Shown: piece by piece, positions 15,217-23,631 of the stretch
Layout: each line of letters begins with the position of its first letter
Position numbering within the stretch: position 1 is the first letter of the stretch
Assembly: GCA_945861865.1 (NCBI GenBank)
Contig: CAMAWN010000014.1
Span: 1-55,244 of the forward strand
DNA from: Candidatus Kuenenia stuttgartensis
GTDB taxonomy: Bacteria; Planctomycetota; Planctomycetia; Planctomycetales; Planctomycetaceae
DNA: 55,244 nt
Reading direction: 5' to 3'
Notes under the pieces: model-generated
What the model saw: the letters and a program-made list of their open reading frames with translations, nothing else
Databases searched by the model: none
What the model was told of the DNA's origin: nothing
Program-made: the position numbers and the translations under genes

Positions 15217-17823
15217 ATGAGCCGGATGTCCCAAATCCTTCGAAGAATCGGATGGCTCGCGGCGGCGGCTCTGATCACGTCGTGGGCCGCGGTGCATGCC
15301 GATGACGCGACCGCGAAGTTCTACGAACAGCTTCGGCAGCGAAACCTCTTCGGATTGGTTGAGTCGGATTGCTTGCGACGTCTCGCAGCGCCGTCGCTCA
15401 GCGAACGACACCGCAGCGAGTTGGTCTTGGAGTTGTCGCGAACGTACGCCGCTCACGCCTGGCACACGGCCGGAACCGAACAGGACGACTTGTGGCAGCG
15501 GGCGAGTCGGCTGATCGTTGAACATCTGACTCGCGATACCGCAACGCCGAGACGCGAATTGTTTGAGACGCAACTGGCGCTCATCGAACTCGGCCGAGCG
15601 GAAATGTCGCTCGCTCAGTCCGAGTTGCGGCCGGAGGATCGCGAACAGCGACAGCGCGGGAGGAAAGCGGTCGAGGTCGCGATCGCACAGTTCGGCATTT
15701 TGGAAAAATCGCTGGGCCAACAGGTACGACAGAATTCCGTCGTCTCGGTCCCGGACAAACTCTCGTCGTTCGAGCGGCGAACATTGTGGCAACAGATTCG
15801 ATTTCGGCTGGGCATCGCGCGGCTGACGCAGGCGAAGCTCGTGGCCGACATTCTGGCCGATCGAACGACCGCGCTGTTGGCCGCTGACGAGTGGCTGCTG
15901 CCGCTGGCTCAGGGGCCGAGCAACGAGCGACTGACTTGGGAGAGTCAGTTGGCGCTGGCTGAGTTGGCTCGCTGGCGAGGCGATCTCGACCGCGCGGTCA
16001 AATTGCTGACGGCGTTTGAAAAGACCGTGGCGGACGACACGCCGCTGGAACTGCGCGAGCGATTTGTGATCGAACGTCTGCGCGGGATGCTCGCGAGGCG
16101 GCAACCGGCCGAAGCGGCCTCGTGGTTGATCGAGCAGCGACGGAGCGGCATCTTGAAATTGTCTGATTCAAAAGAGGCTGCGGTCGCATCGCCGGAATTG
16201 GCCTACTGGCAAATCGTGGTTGAGTTGGCGATGTGGCAACTTGCCGCCGAGCGCGGCGATGCGAAACTCGTCGGCGAGTTGTGGAGCCGTCTGACGTCTG
16301 AGGTCGAGCAGTTACGGCGCGACGACGGGAGATATTGGGCCGCGCGGGCACAGATCGACTGGCAGCGCGAGCGGGACGTGCAACAGTTCGGCCGCGAGTT
16401 GGCGGACTTGGTGCGGAAGGCTCGAAATGGTTTCTCGACGTTGCCGGCCGACGAGGCGTTGCGCCGGTTCGATGCCGCGATTGCGGTGGCGACGAAGAGA
16501 CCACCTGACGGCGGGACGACGAACTTGCTACTCGAACTTCGCGATTCTCGCGCGTCGCTGTTGTTTCAGGCGAAGCGATTCGAGGATGCCGCGACGGCGT
16601 TTCGTGAACTGGCCGAGGCTCCGCGTCACGAGCGCTCGGCGGCGACTCATCTGCTGTGGGCGTTCTGTCTCGGTAAGCAGTTCGAGCATGAACCGACGGA
16701 CGCTCGGCGGACGGAGTTCGTTGCCGCGTTGCGTTCGCTGCGCGAGCGATATTCCGATCTGCCCGAAACGGATGAGGCGGCGTGGTTGCTTGGCCAAACG
16801 CTCGAACGGCAGCAGCAGTTCTTGGAGGCGATCGAGATTTTTGCGACGGTGCCAGAGTCGCACACGCGGCATGACGACGCTTGGGCGGGAGTGGCTCGCT
16901 GTCACGAACAACAGATCGCGCGATTGCGTCGCGAGGCGAAACCGACGGCGGAGGCTGAGACAACTGCGGTTCGTCAGTTGGAGCCGGTGATGGTAATGAT
17001 CCTCCAGGCGAGCGGGAGGACGTCAGCCCGCCGACCGAAAGACGACGACGCAAACAGTCGGGGGGCTGGCGCCTCGCCGCTCACCTTGTCGCAGTCGCAG
17101 GCGGAGTTGCTGGTCCGGCTCGCTCGGCTGTTGCTGGAGCAACATCCGGCGGACGACAAAGTGGCGGATCGATTGTTGGAGTTCGTGATCGCTCACGCGG
17201 TCGATCGCGAGTGGCTCAAGTTGGCGAAGCAGTTGCGAGTCGTGTCGCTGGCCGGGCAGCGTCGCATCGACGAAGCGGAACGGCTGATTGAATCCCTCGA
17301 AGCCGCCGGGCCGGAGGAGTTGCTGGCGCTGTTGGATGGACTCTCGGCCGTGGCCGCTCGCAGCGACGTGGGAACGCAGCGGCTCGTGGCCGATTTGCAG
17401 TTGCGGGCGTCGCAAACATTGAGCGATGCAACCGCCAAGCTGACGGAACCGCAACGTCTGCGTCTGCTGCGTGCTCGTGCGGAAGCCTTCGCCGCGACGG
17501 GCCAGCCGACGAAAGCGGTCGAGATCTATCAGCAGCTCATCGAGAAGTCGCCGCGAGATGCGAAACTCTTGCGAACGGCGGCCGAGTTGTCCGAGTCGCT
17601 CCTCTCGAAGCAGGGGACGCAGCAAGCGAAGGGGTACTGGCGGCGACTGGAAGGCTTGCTCAAAGCCGGCAGCCTCGATTGGCTGGACGCTAGACGGCAC
17701 GTCATTCATTGCTGCCGAGTGCTTGGTGAACAGGCCGAAGCGGACAAGCTGCTGAAGGTCACGAAGCTTCTGTACCCAGACCTCGGTGGCGAGGCGATGC
17801 GAGCGAAGTTCGAGGAACAGTAG
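15217..17823 (+). CDS. Large secreted TPR-like repeat protein
   Basis: The protein has 868 residues. The N-terminus (QILRRIGWLAAAALITSWAAVHA) is a signal peptide. The rest is almost wholly alpha-helical, with repeated Ala/Leu/Arg-rich helix pairs such as LAELARWRGDLDRAVKLL, FQAKRFEDAATAFRELAE and GQPTKAVEIYQQLIEKSP, which match tetratricopeptide repeats. No catalytic domain is seen. I infer a periplasmic scaffold. An in-frame low-complexity stretch at about residues 598-622 is encoded by a REP-like palindrome. ATG at 15217 is used; ATG at 15226 would also keep the signal peptide. Confidence 0.7.
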   Translation: MSRMSQILRRIGWLAAAALITSWAAVHADDATAKFYEQLRQRNLFGLVESDCLRRLAAPSLSERHRSELVLELSRTYAAHAWHTAGTEQDDLWQRASRLIVEHLTRDTATPRRELFETQLALIELGRAEMSLAQSELRPEDREQRQRGRKAVEVAIAQFGILEKSLGQQVRQNSVVSVPDKLSSFERRTLWQQIRFRLGIARLTQAKLVADILADRTTALLAADEWLLPLAQGPSNERLTWESQLALAELARWRGDLDRAVKLLTAFEKTVADDTPLELRERFVIERLRGMLARRQPAEAASWLIEQRRSGILKLSDSKEAAVASPELAYWQIVVELAMWQLAAERGDAKLVGELWSRLTSEVEQLRRDDGRYWAARAQIDWQRERDVQQFGRELADLVRKARNGFSTLPADEALRRFDAAIAVATKRPPDGGTTNLLLELRDSRASLLFQAKRFEDAATAFRELAEAPRHERSAATHLLWAFCLGKQFEHEPTDARRTEFVAALRSLRERYSDLPETDEAAWLLGQTLERQQQFLEAIEIFATVPESHTRHDDAWAGVARCHEQQIARLRREAKPTAEAETTAVRQLEPVMVMILQASGRTSARRPKDDDANSRGAGASPLTLSQSQAELLVRLARLLLEQHPADDKVADRLLEFVIAHAVDREWLKLAKQLRVVSLAGQRRIDEAERLIESLEAAGPEELLALLDGLSAVAARSDVGTQRLVADLQLRASQTLSDATAKLTEPQRLRLLRARAEAFAATGQPTKAVEIYQQLIEKSPRDAKLLRTAAELSESLLSKQGTQQAKGYWRRLEGLLKAGSLDWLDARRHVIHCCRVLGEQAEADKLLKVTKLLYPDLGGEAMRAKFEEQ
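17008..17083. repeat. REP-like inverted repeat inside the TPR-like gene
   Basis: GGCGAGCGGGAGGACGTCAG on the left is mirrored by CTGGCGCCTCGCCGCTC on the right, with inner GTCGG/CCGAC pairing. It is translated in frame as GRTSARRPKDDDANSRGAG, which has none of the helical character of its surroundings. The arms resemble the element at 7552-7613. Confidence 0.6.
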
Positions 17824-17844
17824 CCGGTGTTGTCTCCAACGAAC

Positions 17845-17932
17845 GTCGCCGTCACCGCTCCGCGTGACGAGCCGAACGTGCGACCGGCGCGGTTTGGAAA
17901 ATCGGCTCATCAAGCGGAGCGGTGATGGCGAC
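17845..17932. repeat. 88-base inverted repeat upstream of alaS
   Basis: GTCGCCGTCACCGCTCCGC (17845-17863) pairs with the last 19 bases (17914-17932) with one mismatch. A second inner pair of arms (ACGAGCCGA with TCGGCTCAT) extends the palindrome. It lies between the TPR-like gene and alaS, 89 bases before the alaS start. It could be an interspersed repeat, a terminator for the upstream gene or a leader structure for alaS. There is no T-run after it. Confidence 0.65.
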
Positions 17933-18021
17933 GTTGCAGCGCGGACGCTGGCAGCTCCTGCCACGTTTCCTCTACTCTCCCGCCCCGATTTGACTCGACC
18001 TCTCACCCATTGCGATGGCCC

Positions 18022-20640
18022 ATGAAAACTGACGAACTGCGTGAAAAGTATCTGGCCTTCTTCGAGTCCAAAGGCTGCGTGCGGCGAGCCAGCGACGTGC
18101 TGATTCCGAGGGACGACAAGACCGTTCTGTTCACGCCGGCCGGGATGAACCAGTTCAAGAATCAGTTTCTCGGCATCGGGCCGATCGACTTCACGAGGGC
18201 GACGACTTGCCAGAAGTGTCTGCGAACCGGCGACATCTCGAACGTCGGCGTCACGGCGTATCACCACACGTTCTTCGAGATGCTCGGCAACTTTTCGTTC
18301 GGCGACTACTTCAAAAAAGAAGCGATCCACTGGGCGTGGGAGTTCCTGACCTCGAAGAAATGGCTCGGCCTCGACCCGGAACGGCTGAGCATCACCGTGT
18401 ACCTCGACGACGACGAGGCGTTCGGCATTTGGCACGACGAAGTGAAGGTTCCGGCGAATCGGATCACGCGCTGCGATGAGAGCGAAAACTTCTGGCCGGC
18501 GTCCGCTCCGTCGCAGGGGCCAGACGGCGTGTGCGGTCCATGCAGCGAGATTTATTACCTGCCGCCCGGCTCGGAGAAGACGGTCGAAATTTGGAACCTC
18601 GTCTTCACGCAGTTCAACCGCGTCGGAGCACCGCCGAACAACTTGCAGCCGCTTCCGAAAAAGAACATCGACACCGGCATGGGCCTCGAACGCTGCGCTT
18701 CGACACTGCAAGGTGTCCTGAGCAACTTCGAGATCGACATTCTCAAACCGATGTGTTTCGCGGCCGGGAACGCACTTGATTTGAAGTACGACTACGCCGC
18801 TCCGCACGGCCGAGCCTGCCGCCGCATCGCCGACCACGTCCGAGCCTGCACGTTCGCGATTCACGAAGGAGCGCTCCCCGGCAGCGACAAAGAAAACTAC
18901 ATCGTGCGACTACTGCTACGGCGAGCGGCGCTCGAAGGTTATTTGCTCGGCAAGCACGATCCGTTTTTGCACACGCTCGTCCCGGCCATCGTCGCCGGCA
19001 TGAAGGCCGCGTATCCGGAGATCACGCAGACGGTCGAGTCGGTCGCGAACGTGATTCGCGAAGAGGAGCAGCAGTTCTTGACGATTGTCGATCGCGGGAT
19101 GCCGAAGTTTCAGAAGCTCGCCGAGAAGGCCAAGTCGAGCGGCGGCGTCCTCTCCGGCGAGGCCGCATTCGACTTGCATCAAACCGACGGCTTCTTGATC
19201 GAGCTGACCGAATCGCTCGCGGCCGGGGCCGGCCTGAAAGTCGATCGCGCGGCATTCGAGGTGTGCGTCAAGCAACACGAAGCGAAGTCCGGCAGCGGCG
19301 CGTTCGCGAACTCCGTCATGGCGGCCGGGCCGATTGATTCGCTTCGCAAACAAGGCGGCACTGAATTTCTCGGCTACGAAAAAACGTCCGTGAGCGACTG
19401 CAAGATCGTCGGCATCATTGCCGGCACAGACTTGGTCAATGAGTTCACGGCTGTCGGCCACAAAGAGCCGATCGGCATTGTGCTCAATTGGACGCCGTTC
19501 TACGGGGAGTCCGGCGGACAAGTCGGCGACGTTGGCGCACTGACGGCAGATGGCGTCGAGTTCCAAGTGCTCGACACTCAGAAGGACGGCGACGTCTGGC
19601 TACACATTGGCACGCTCAAAACGGGAAAACTGTCCGTCGGCCAAACCGTCACTGCGGCCGTCGATGTCGAACGCCGAGCGGGTATCCGCCGAGCACATTC
19701 GGCCACTCACATTTTGCATCACGCACTGCGACAAACGCTCGGCGAGCAGGCGACGCAACGCGGTTCCAAGGTGGACCGTGACACGTTTCGCTTCGACTTC
19801 ACGCACGGCAAGCCGGTCAGCGACGAGGAACTGCAAATCATCGAGACGGAAATCAACACGCGCATCGCCGAAGGGGCGGCGGTGACGACCAAGTTGATGC
19901 CGATTGCCGAAGCGCGAGGACTCGGGGCGATGGCATTGTTCGGCGAGAAGTATCCCGACAGCGTTCGCGTCGTCCGGATGGGTGACTGGAGCATCGAACT
20001 CTGCGGCGGCACGCACCTGACAAACAGCGGCCAAATCGGCTTCTGCAAACTGGTCGCCGAAGAGCCGGTCGCGAAAGGCGTCCGCCGCATCTCGGCCGTG
20101 ACCGGCCCGAAAGCGTTGGAGAAGACACGGCAACTCGAATCGCTCGTCAAAGAACTTTGCGTGCAACTGAAAGCACCCGCCGATGAACTCGCCAAGCGAG
20201 TCGCCGCGCTGCAAGACGAACTCCGCGACACGAAGCGCGAGTTGTCGAAACTCACCAGCCAAGCCGCCGCTGGCACGATCGACGACTTGATCGCGCAAGC
20301 CGAAACGATCAGCGGAGTCCGCGTCATCGCGCACCTCGCCGAGAATGCCACGCGCGACGCGATTCGCGAGATGATCGACATCATCCGCGACAAAGCTGCT
20401 CCCGCCGCAGTCCTGATCGGCGCGGTGATCGACGGCAAGGTGAGCTTGACCGCTGCCGTCAGCAAAGACCTGGTCGCGAAGGGACTGCACGCCGGCGACT
20501 GCGTCAAAACCGCCGCCAAGGTCGTCGGTGGTGGCGGCGGCGGACGACCGGACATGGCCGAAGCCGGAGGCAAAGATCCGTCGAAGTTGGCGGACGCCCT
20601 CAAAGCCGGAGCGGACTACTTCCGGTCAAAGCTTGGTTAG
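18022..20640 (+). CDS. alaS: Alanine--tRNA ligase
   Basis: The protein has 872 residues, the normal bacterial AlaRS length. The N-terminal class II catalytic core shows [31 protein letters not shown] and [18 protein letters not shown]. The editing domain shows [12 protein letters not shown] and [13 protein letters not shown], giving the HxxxH and CxxxH zinc ligands. The C-terminal DHHA1-type domain ends with a Gly-rich [18 protein letters not shown] segment. ATG at 18022 is chosen because the conserved start [13 protein letters not shown] follows it directly. It charges tRNA-Ala and hydrolyses mischarged Ser/Gly-tRNA-Ala. Confidence 0.97.
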   Translation: MKTDELREKYLAFFESKGCVRRASDVLIPRDDKTVLFTPAGMNQFKNQFLGIGPIDFTRATTCQKCLRTGDISNVGVTAYHHTFFEMLGNFSFGDYFKKEAIHWAWEFLTSKKWLGLDPERLSITVYLDDDEAFGIWHDEVKVPANRITRCDESENFWPASAPSQGPDGVCGPCSEIYYLPPGSEKTVEIWNLVFTQFNRVGAPPNNLQPLPKKNIDTGMGLERCASTLQGVLSNFEIDILKPMCFAAGNALDLKYDYAAPHGRACRRIADHVRACTFAIHEGALPGSDKENYIVRLLLRRAALEGYLLGKHDPFLHTLVPAIVAGMKAAYPEITQTVESVANVIREEEQQFLTIVDRGMPKFQKLAEKAKSSGGVLSGEAAFDLHQTDGFLIELTESLAAGAGLKVDRAAFEVCVKQHEAKSGSGAFANSVMAAGPIDSLRKQGGTEFLGYEKTSVSDCKIVGIIAGTDLVNEFTAVGHKEPIGIVLNWTPFYGESGGQVGDVGALTADGVEFQVLDTQKDGDVWLHIGTLKTGKLSVGQTVTAAVDVERRAGIRRAHSATHILHHALRQTLGEQATQRGSKVDRDTFRFDFTHGKPVSDEELQIIETEINTRIAEGAAVTTKLMPIAEARGLGAMALFGEKYPDSVRVVRMGDWSIELCGGTHLTNSGQIGFCKLVAEEPVAKGVRRISAVTGPKALEKTRQLESLVKELCVQLKAPADELAKRVAALQDELRDTKRELSKLTSQAAAGTIDDLIAQAETISGVRVIAHLAENATRDAIREMIDIIRDKAAPAAVLIGAVIDGKVSLTAAVSKDLVAKGLHAGDCVKTAAKVVGGGGGGRPDMAEAGGKDPSKLADALKAGADYFRSKLG

Positions 20641-20737
20641 TGGCCTGCCGAATCGAACGAGAATTGCGAGGGCTGTGACCAGCCGGTTATCGTGCGACAC
20701 GATCCATGTGGGATGGTCTTTCATCGAGGAGTGCCCA

Positions 20738-22000
20738 ATGAGTCTTTGTGGTTCGACGATTCGTGGCCCGTTATCTCGACGAGCATTTCTGCGCGGTGCC
20801 GGCGTCGCGATGGCACTACCGTGGCTCGACGCGATGCGGCCAGCGTTCAGTGCGGAGGACGCGAAGGCAACGCCTCGACGAATGGTCGCCATCGAGACGA
20901 ACATGGGCATCCTGCCGCAGTTCTTCTTCCCGGAAAAGGACGGCCGGGACTACACGCTCAGTCCGTATCTGGAACGGCTGGCGGCGCATCGCGACAAGTT
21001 CACGGTGTTCTCCGGCGTCAGTCATCCGGGCGTGACGGGGGCTCACGCGGCCGAACGCTGTTTTCTCACCGGCGCGCCGCATCCCGAGCGGGGCGGCTTT
21101 CGGAATTGGGTGTCGCTCGACCAATTCGCGGCCGAGCAACTCGGCAATCGCACGCGCTACCCGTCGCTCGTGCTGGCCAACAGCAACGAAAACAACGCGA
21201 CGCTCAGCTACACCCGCAGCGGCGCTCCGATCTCCGCCGAACGCAGCCCGAAGAAGCTGTTTCAAAAACTGTTCGTGCAAGGCAAGCCGGAGGAAGTCGC
21301 GGCCAACGTCGAGGCGATTCGACAGGGACGCAGCCTGTTGGACTTCGTCGGCGAGCAATCGCAGCGGCTGAACCGCTCGTTGTCCAAAGCCGATCAACGA
21401 CGGATGGATCAGTACTTCACGTCGGTCCGCGAACTCGAACAGCGGCTGGAGAGTTCGGAAGCCTGGGAGCACAAACCAAAGCCGATCGTCACCGCTCAAC
21501 CCCCCGAAGACATCGACGACGCGAAGGCGTTCGTCCAGCGCACGAAGCTGATCTTCGACGTCATCAAGCTCGCGATGGAGACCGATTCGACGCGGCTGAT
21601 CTCGCTGTTCATCGACACGACGGTCATCCACAACATCACGCACCACGGCAACCGTCCGGAAGTCCTGACCGAATTGCGCGGCCATGAGGAACGCCAGTTC
21701 GACGCGCTCAACGGCTTTCTCACCGCGCTCAATGACACGCAAGAGGAAGGCCAATCGCTGCTCGACCGCACGATGGTCCTGTACGGCACCTGCATGGGGA
21801 GCGCGAATTCACACTCGAACGTCAACCTGCCGGTCCTGTTCGCCGGTGGCGGCTTCCGACACGGCCAGCATCTGACCTTCGATCAGCAAAACAATTACCC
21901 GCTGACAAACTTGTTCGTCTCGATGCTACAACGCCTCGGGATCGAAACGGACAAGTTCTCGACCGGAACCGCAACGATGCGCGGCTTGGAAATTGCGTAA
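20738..22000 (+). CDS. DUF1552 family protein with Tat-like leader
   Basis: The protein has 420 residues from ATG at 20738, with GAGGA about ten bases upstream. LSRRAFLRGAGVAMALPWLD is a twin-arginine leader. The body shows the usual DUF1552 series: MGILPQFFFPEKDG, HPGVTGAHAAERCFLTG, RYPSLVLA, an R-x-S-L-L-D-F-V region, and YGTCMGSANSHSNVNLPVLFAGGG near the end. The function of the family is not established; genes usually sit beside DUF1592 cytochrome genes. Here the DUF1592 gene follows about 1.6 kb downstream on the same strand, separated by a DUF1559 and a reverse-strand DUF2306 gene. Confidence 0.85.
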   Translation: MSLCGSTIRGPLSRRAFLRGAGVAMALPWLDAMRPAFSAEDAKATPRRMVAIETNMGILPQFFFPEKDGRDYTLSPYLERLAAHRDKFTVFSGVSHPGVTGAHAAERCFLTGAPHPERGGFRNWVSLDQFAAEQLGNRTRYPSLVLANSNENNATLSYTRSGAPISAERSPKKLFQKLFVQGKPEEVAANVEAIRQGRSLLDFVGEQSQRLNRSLSKADQRRMDQYFTSVRELEQRLESSEAWEHKPKPIVTAQPPEDIDDAKAFVQRTKLIFDVIKLAMETDSTRLISLFIDTTVIHNITHHGNRPEVLTELRGHEERQFDALNGFLTALNDTQEEGQSLLDRTMVLYGTCMGSANSHSNVNLPVLFAGGGFRHGQHLTFDQQNNYPLTNLFVSMLQRLGIETDKFSTGTATMRGLEIA

Positions 22001-22085
22001 TGGTCGATGGGTGCGATGCAGGACGTTGATAGGATTCTCTTTCGTTGAGGCCCCAGTCAGCCCTCGTGATTCAGGAGCAAGTCCG

Positions 22086-22846
22086 ATGAACGCGAATCTC
22101 CGCCCGAATGCTGCGACAAAAAAACGAACCGACCGAGAGGGTTAACCCTCGTCCAGGTGATTCTCGTGACCGCGATTGTCTGTGTGCTGGCTGCGTTACT
22201 GTTACCATCAGTCAACAGAAGCGGAGCGAGAGAGGCTGCGCGGCGTAGTCAGTGCAAGAGCCACCTCAAGCAAATTGGCTTGGCATTTCTCAATTATGTG
22301 GATGCCTACCATGCACTCCCGCCGGCCTACACGGTCGATGCGGATGGCAAGCCGCTGCATAGTTGGCGGACGTTGATTCTGCCGTACATGGACCAGAAGA
22401 CGCTCTACGACAAGATCGACTTGACGAAGGCTTGGAACGATCCGGCCAACGCAGAAGCCTTCAAGAGTCACGTTGAGGCTTATGCCTGTCCCTCTTCGAA
22501 GATCGATGTGCTCGCAAACCTCACGACTTACTTGGCCGTGCTGACTCCGACGAGCTGTTTGCGTCCGGTCGAGCCACGGCCGCTCTCGGACATCACTGAT
22601 CCGCACATGAGCACGCTGCTGGTCGTCGAAATGAATTCTGAGCACGCCGTCCCTTGGATGGCTCCACAGGACGCCAACGAAGCTCAATTCTTGGCGATCA
22701 ACTCACAGAGCAAGCACGATCACGCGGGCGGGGTTCACGCGGTCTTCGTGGATGGTTACACCCGCTTTCTGAACGCCACCATGCCTGCCGAGATGCGACG
22801 CGCACTGATTTCGATTGACGGCAAAGAAACGACGAGCGATTTCTGA
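22086..22846 (+). CDS. DUF1559 prepilin-like protein, split by a -1 shift at an A7 tract
   Basis: ATG at 22086 has AGGAGC about nine bases upstream, but its frame ends at a TAA at 22143-22145 after 19 codons. Moving back one base at A7 (22118-22124) gives a continuous product: MNANLRPNAATKKTNRPRG, then LTLVQVILVTAIVCVLAALL, then RRSQCKSHLKQIGLAFLNY and the DUF1559 C-terminal pattern HAGGVHAVFVDGYTRFL. This would be 253 residues with a pilin-like leader cleaved after RPRG. The mature +5 residue is Gln rather than the usual Glu. Without the shift, an initiation at a non-standard codon near 22157 would yield a leaderless 229-residue protein. A real frameshift, slippage or a one-base sequence error are all possible. 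Confidence 0.75.
22118..22124 (+). other. A AAA AAA slippery heptamer
   Basis: In the frame of the ATG at 22086 the codons read ACA AAA AAA CGA, so the seven A residues are in the X XXY YYZ register for -1 slippage. Slipping restores the prepilin reading frame exactly. A small palindrome GAGGGTTAACCCTC lies at 22137-22150, 12 bases downstream, and includes the zero-frame stop. Confidence 0.5.
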
Positions 22847-22852
22847 TGGACG

Positions 22853-23533
22853 TCACGATGTCGATGACGGTGTGACTCGCGAGAACAAGGTGCGTCCACG
22901 GGCTCGCTGTCTCAGCCCCATCGACTCGAAGATCAGCAGCGGCACCACCCAACTGGACCACGATGCCAGCGGGTCAAACCAGACCGCTTGAACTCCGATC
23001 ACGGTGCCGAATCCAACGATCACTCGCAGCACAACGGCCGAACTGAGCAGCAGAAAGCTGCGTTCCATCCAGCGGCGGTGAATGTGAAACTGCCGCCTCA
23101 CCGCCGATCGCCAGCCGAGGGCGGTACAGGTGGCCGTCACGACGGACAGGATGGCAAACCCGATGGCCGCAATTGGCCCGGTTGCCGTGTCGTACGACAT
23201 CCACAGGCCGCTCGGTGTCACGACGCAAAGGATGTTGGCAACTTGAACTCGGCCCAAATTCCGGTGCCACTTTGGAAACCGCGATCGAAACGATTCGCTG
23301 ATCAGCAGCATCCCCATGAAGAGCGCCAATGGCCCGGCAACGATGTGCGGGTAAAACGCCCAGCGGTACGCCCCGAAGAAATAGCTCTCCCGACCTTGCA
23401 AGAAATCAGAACTGAAGTTGGGAGGAAAGTAATTGGCGTATCCCCGCATCACCTCGATGGTGACTTTGACAATCAGCAGACACACGACGATCGTCAACGC
23501 TCGCCACAACCTCGTTGACCGGTGGATTGCCAT
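22853..23533 (-). CDS. DUF2306-like integral membrane protein
   Basis: The protein has 226 residues from ATG at 23531-23533. There are several hydrophobic segments: LTIVVCLLIVKVTIEVM, IVAGPLALFMGMLLI, AAIGFAILSVVTATCTAL, SFLLLSSAVVLRVIVGFG and a final one. Phrases WAFYPHIVAGPLALFMG, HRNLGRVQV, HRRWMERSF and the internal Trp/His positions match the DUF2306 pattern of four to seven helices with conserved histidines. The function is unknown; heme or metal binding has been guessed for such proteins because of the histidines. It is transcribed opposite to all its neighbours. Confidence 0.7.
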   Translation of the reverse strand: MAIHRSTRLWRALTIVVCLLIVKVTIEVMRGYANYFPPNFSSDFLQGRESYFFGAYRWAFYPHIVAGPLALFMGMLLISESFRSRFPKWHRNLGRVQVANILCVVTPSGLWMSYDTATGPIAAIGFAILSVVTATCTALGWRSAVRRQFHIHRRWMERSFLLLSSAVVLRVIVGFGTVIGVQAVWFDPLASWSSWVVPLLIFESMGLRQRARGRTLFSRVTPSSTS

Positions 23534-23631
23534 GACGCAAAGATGCCCTCGACGGACGACACAACTCCCAACGGGGACGTTAGTCCGCCAACCTCCCCAC
23601 TGACAAACCTTTTCACGAAAGCCAACCACGG

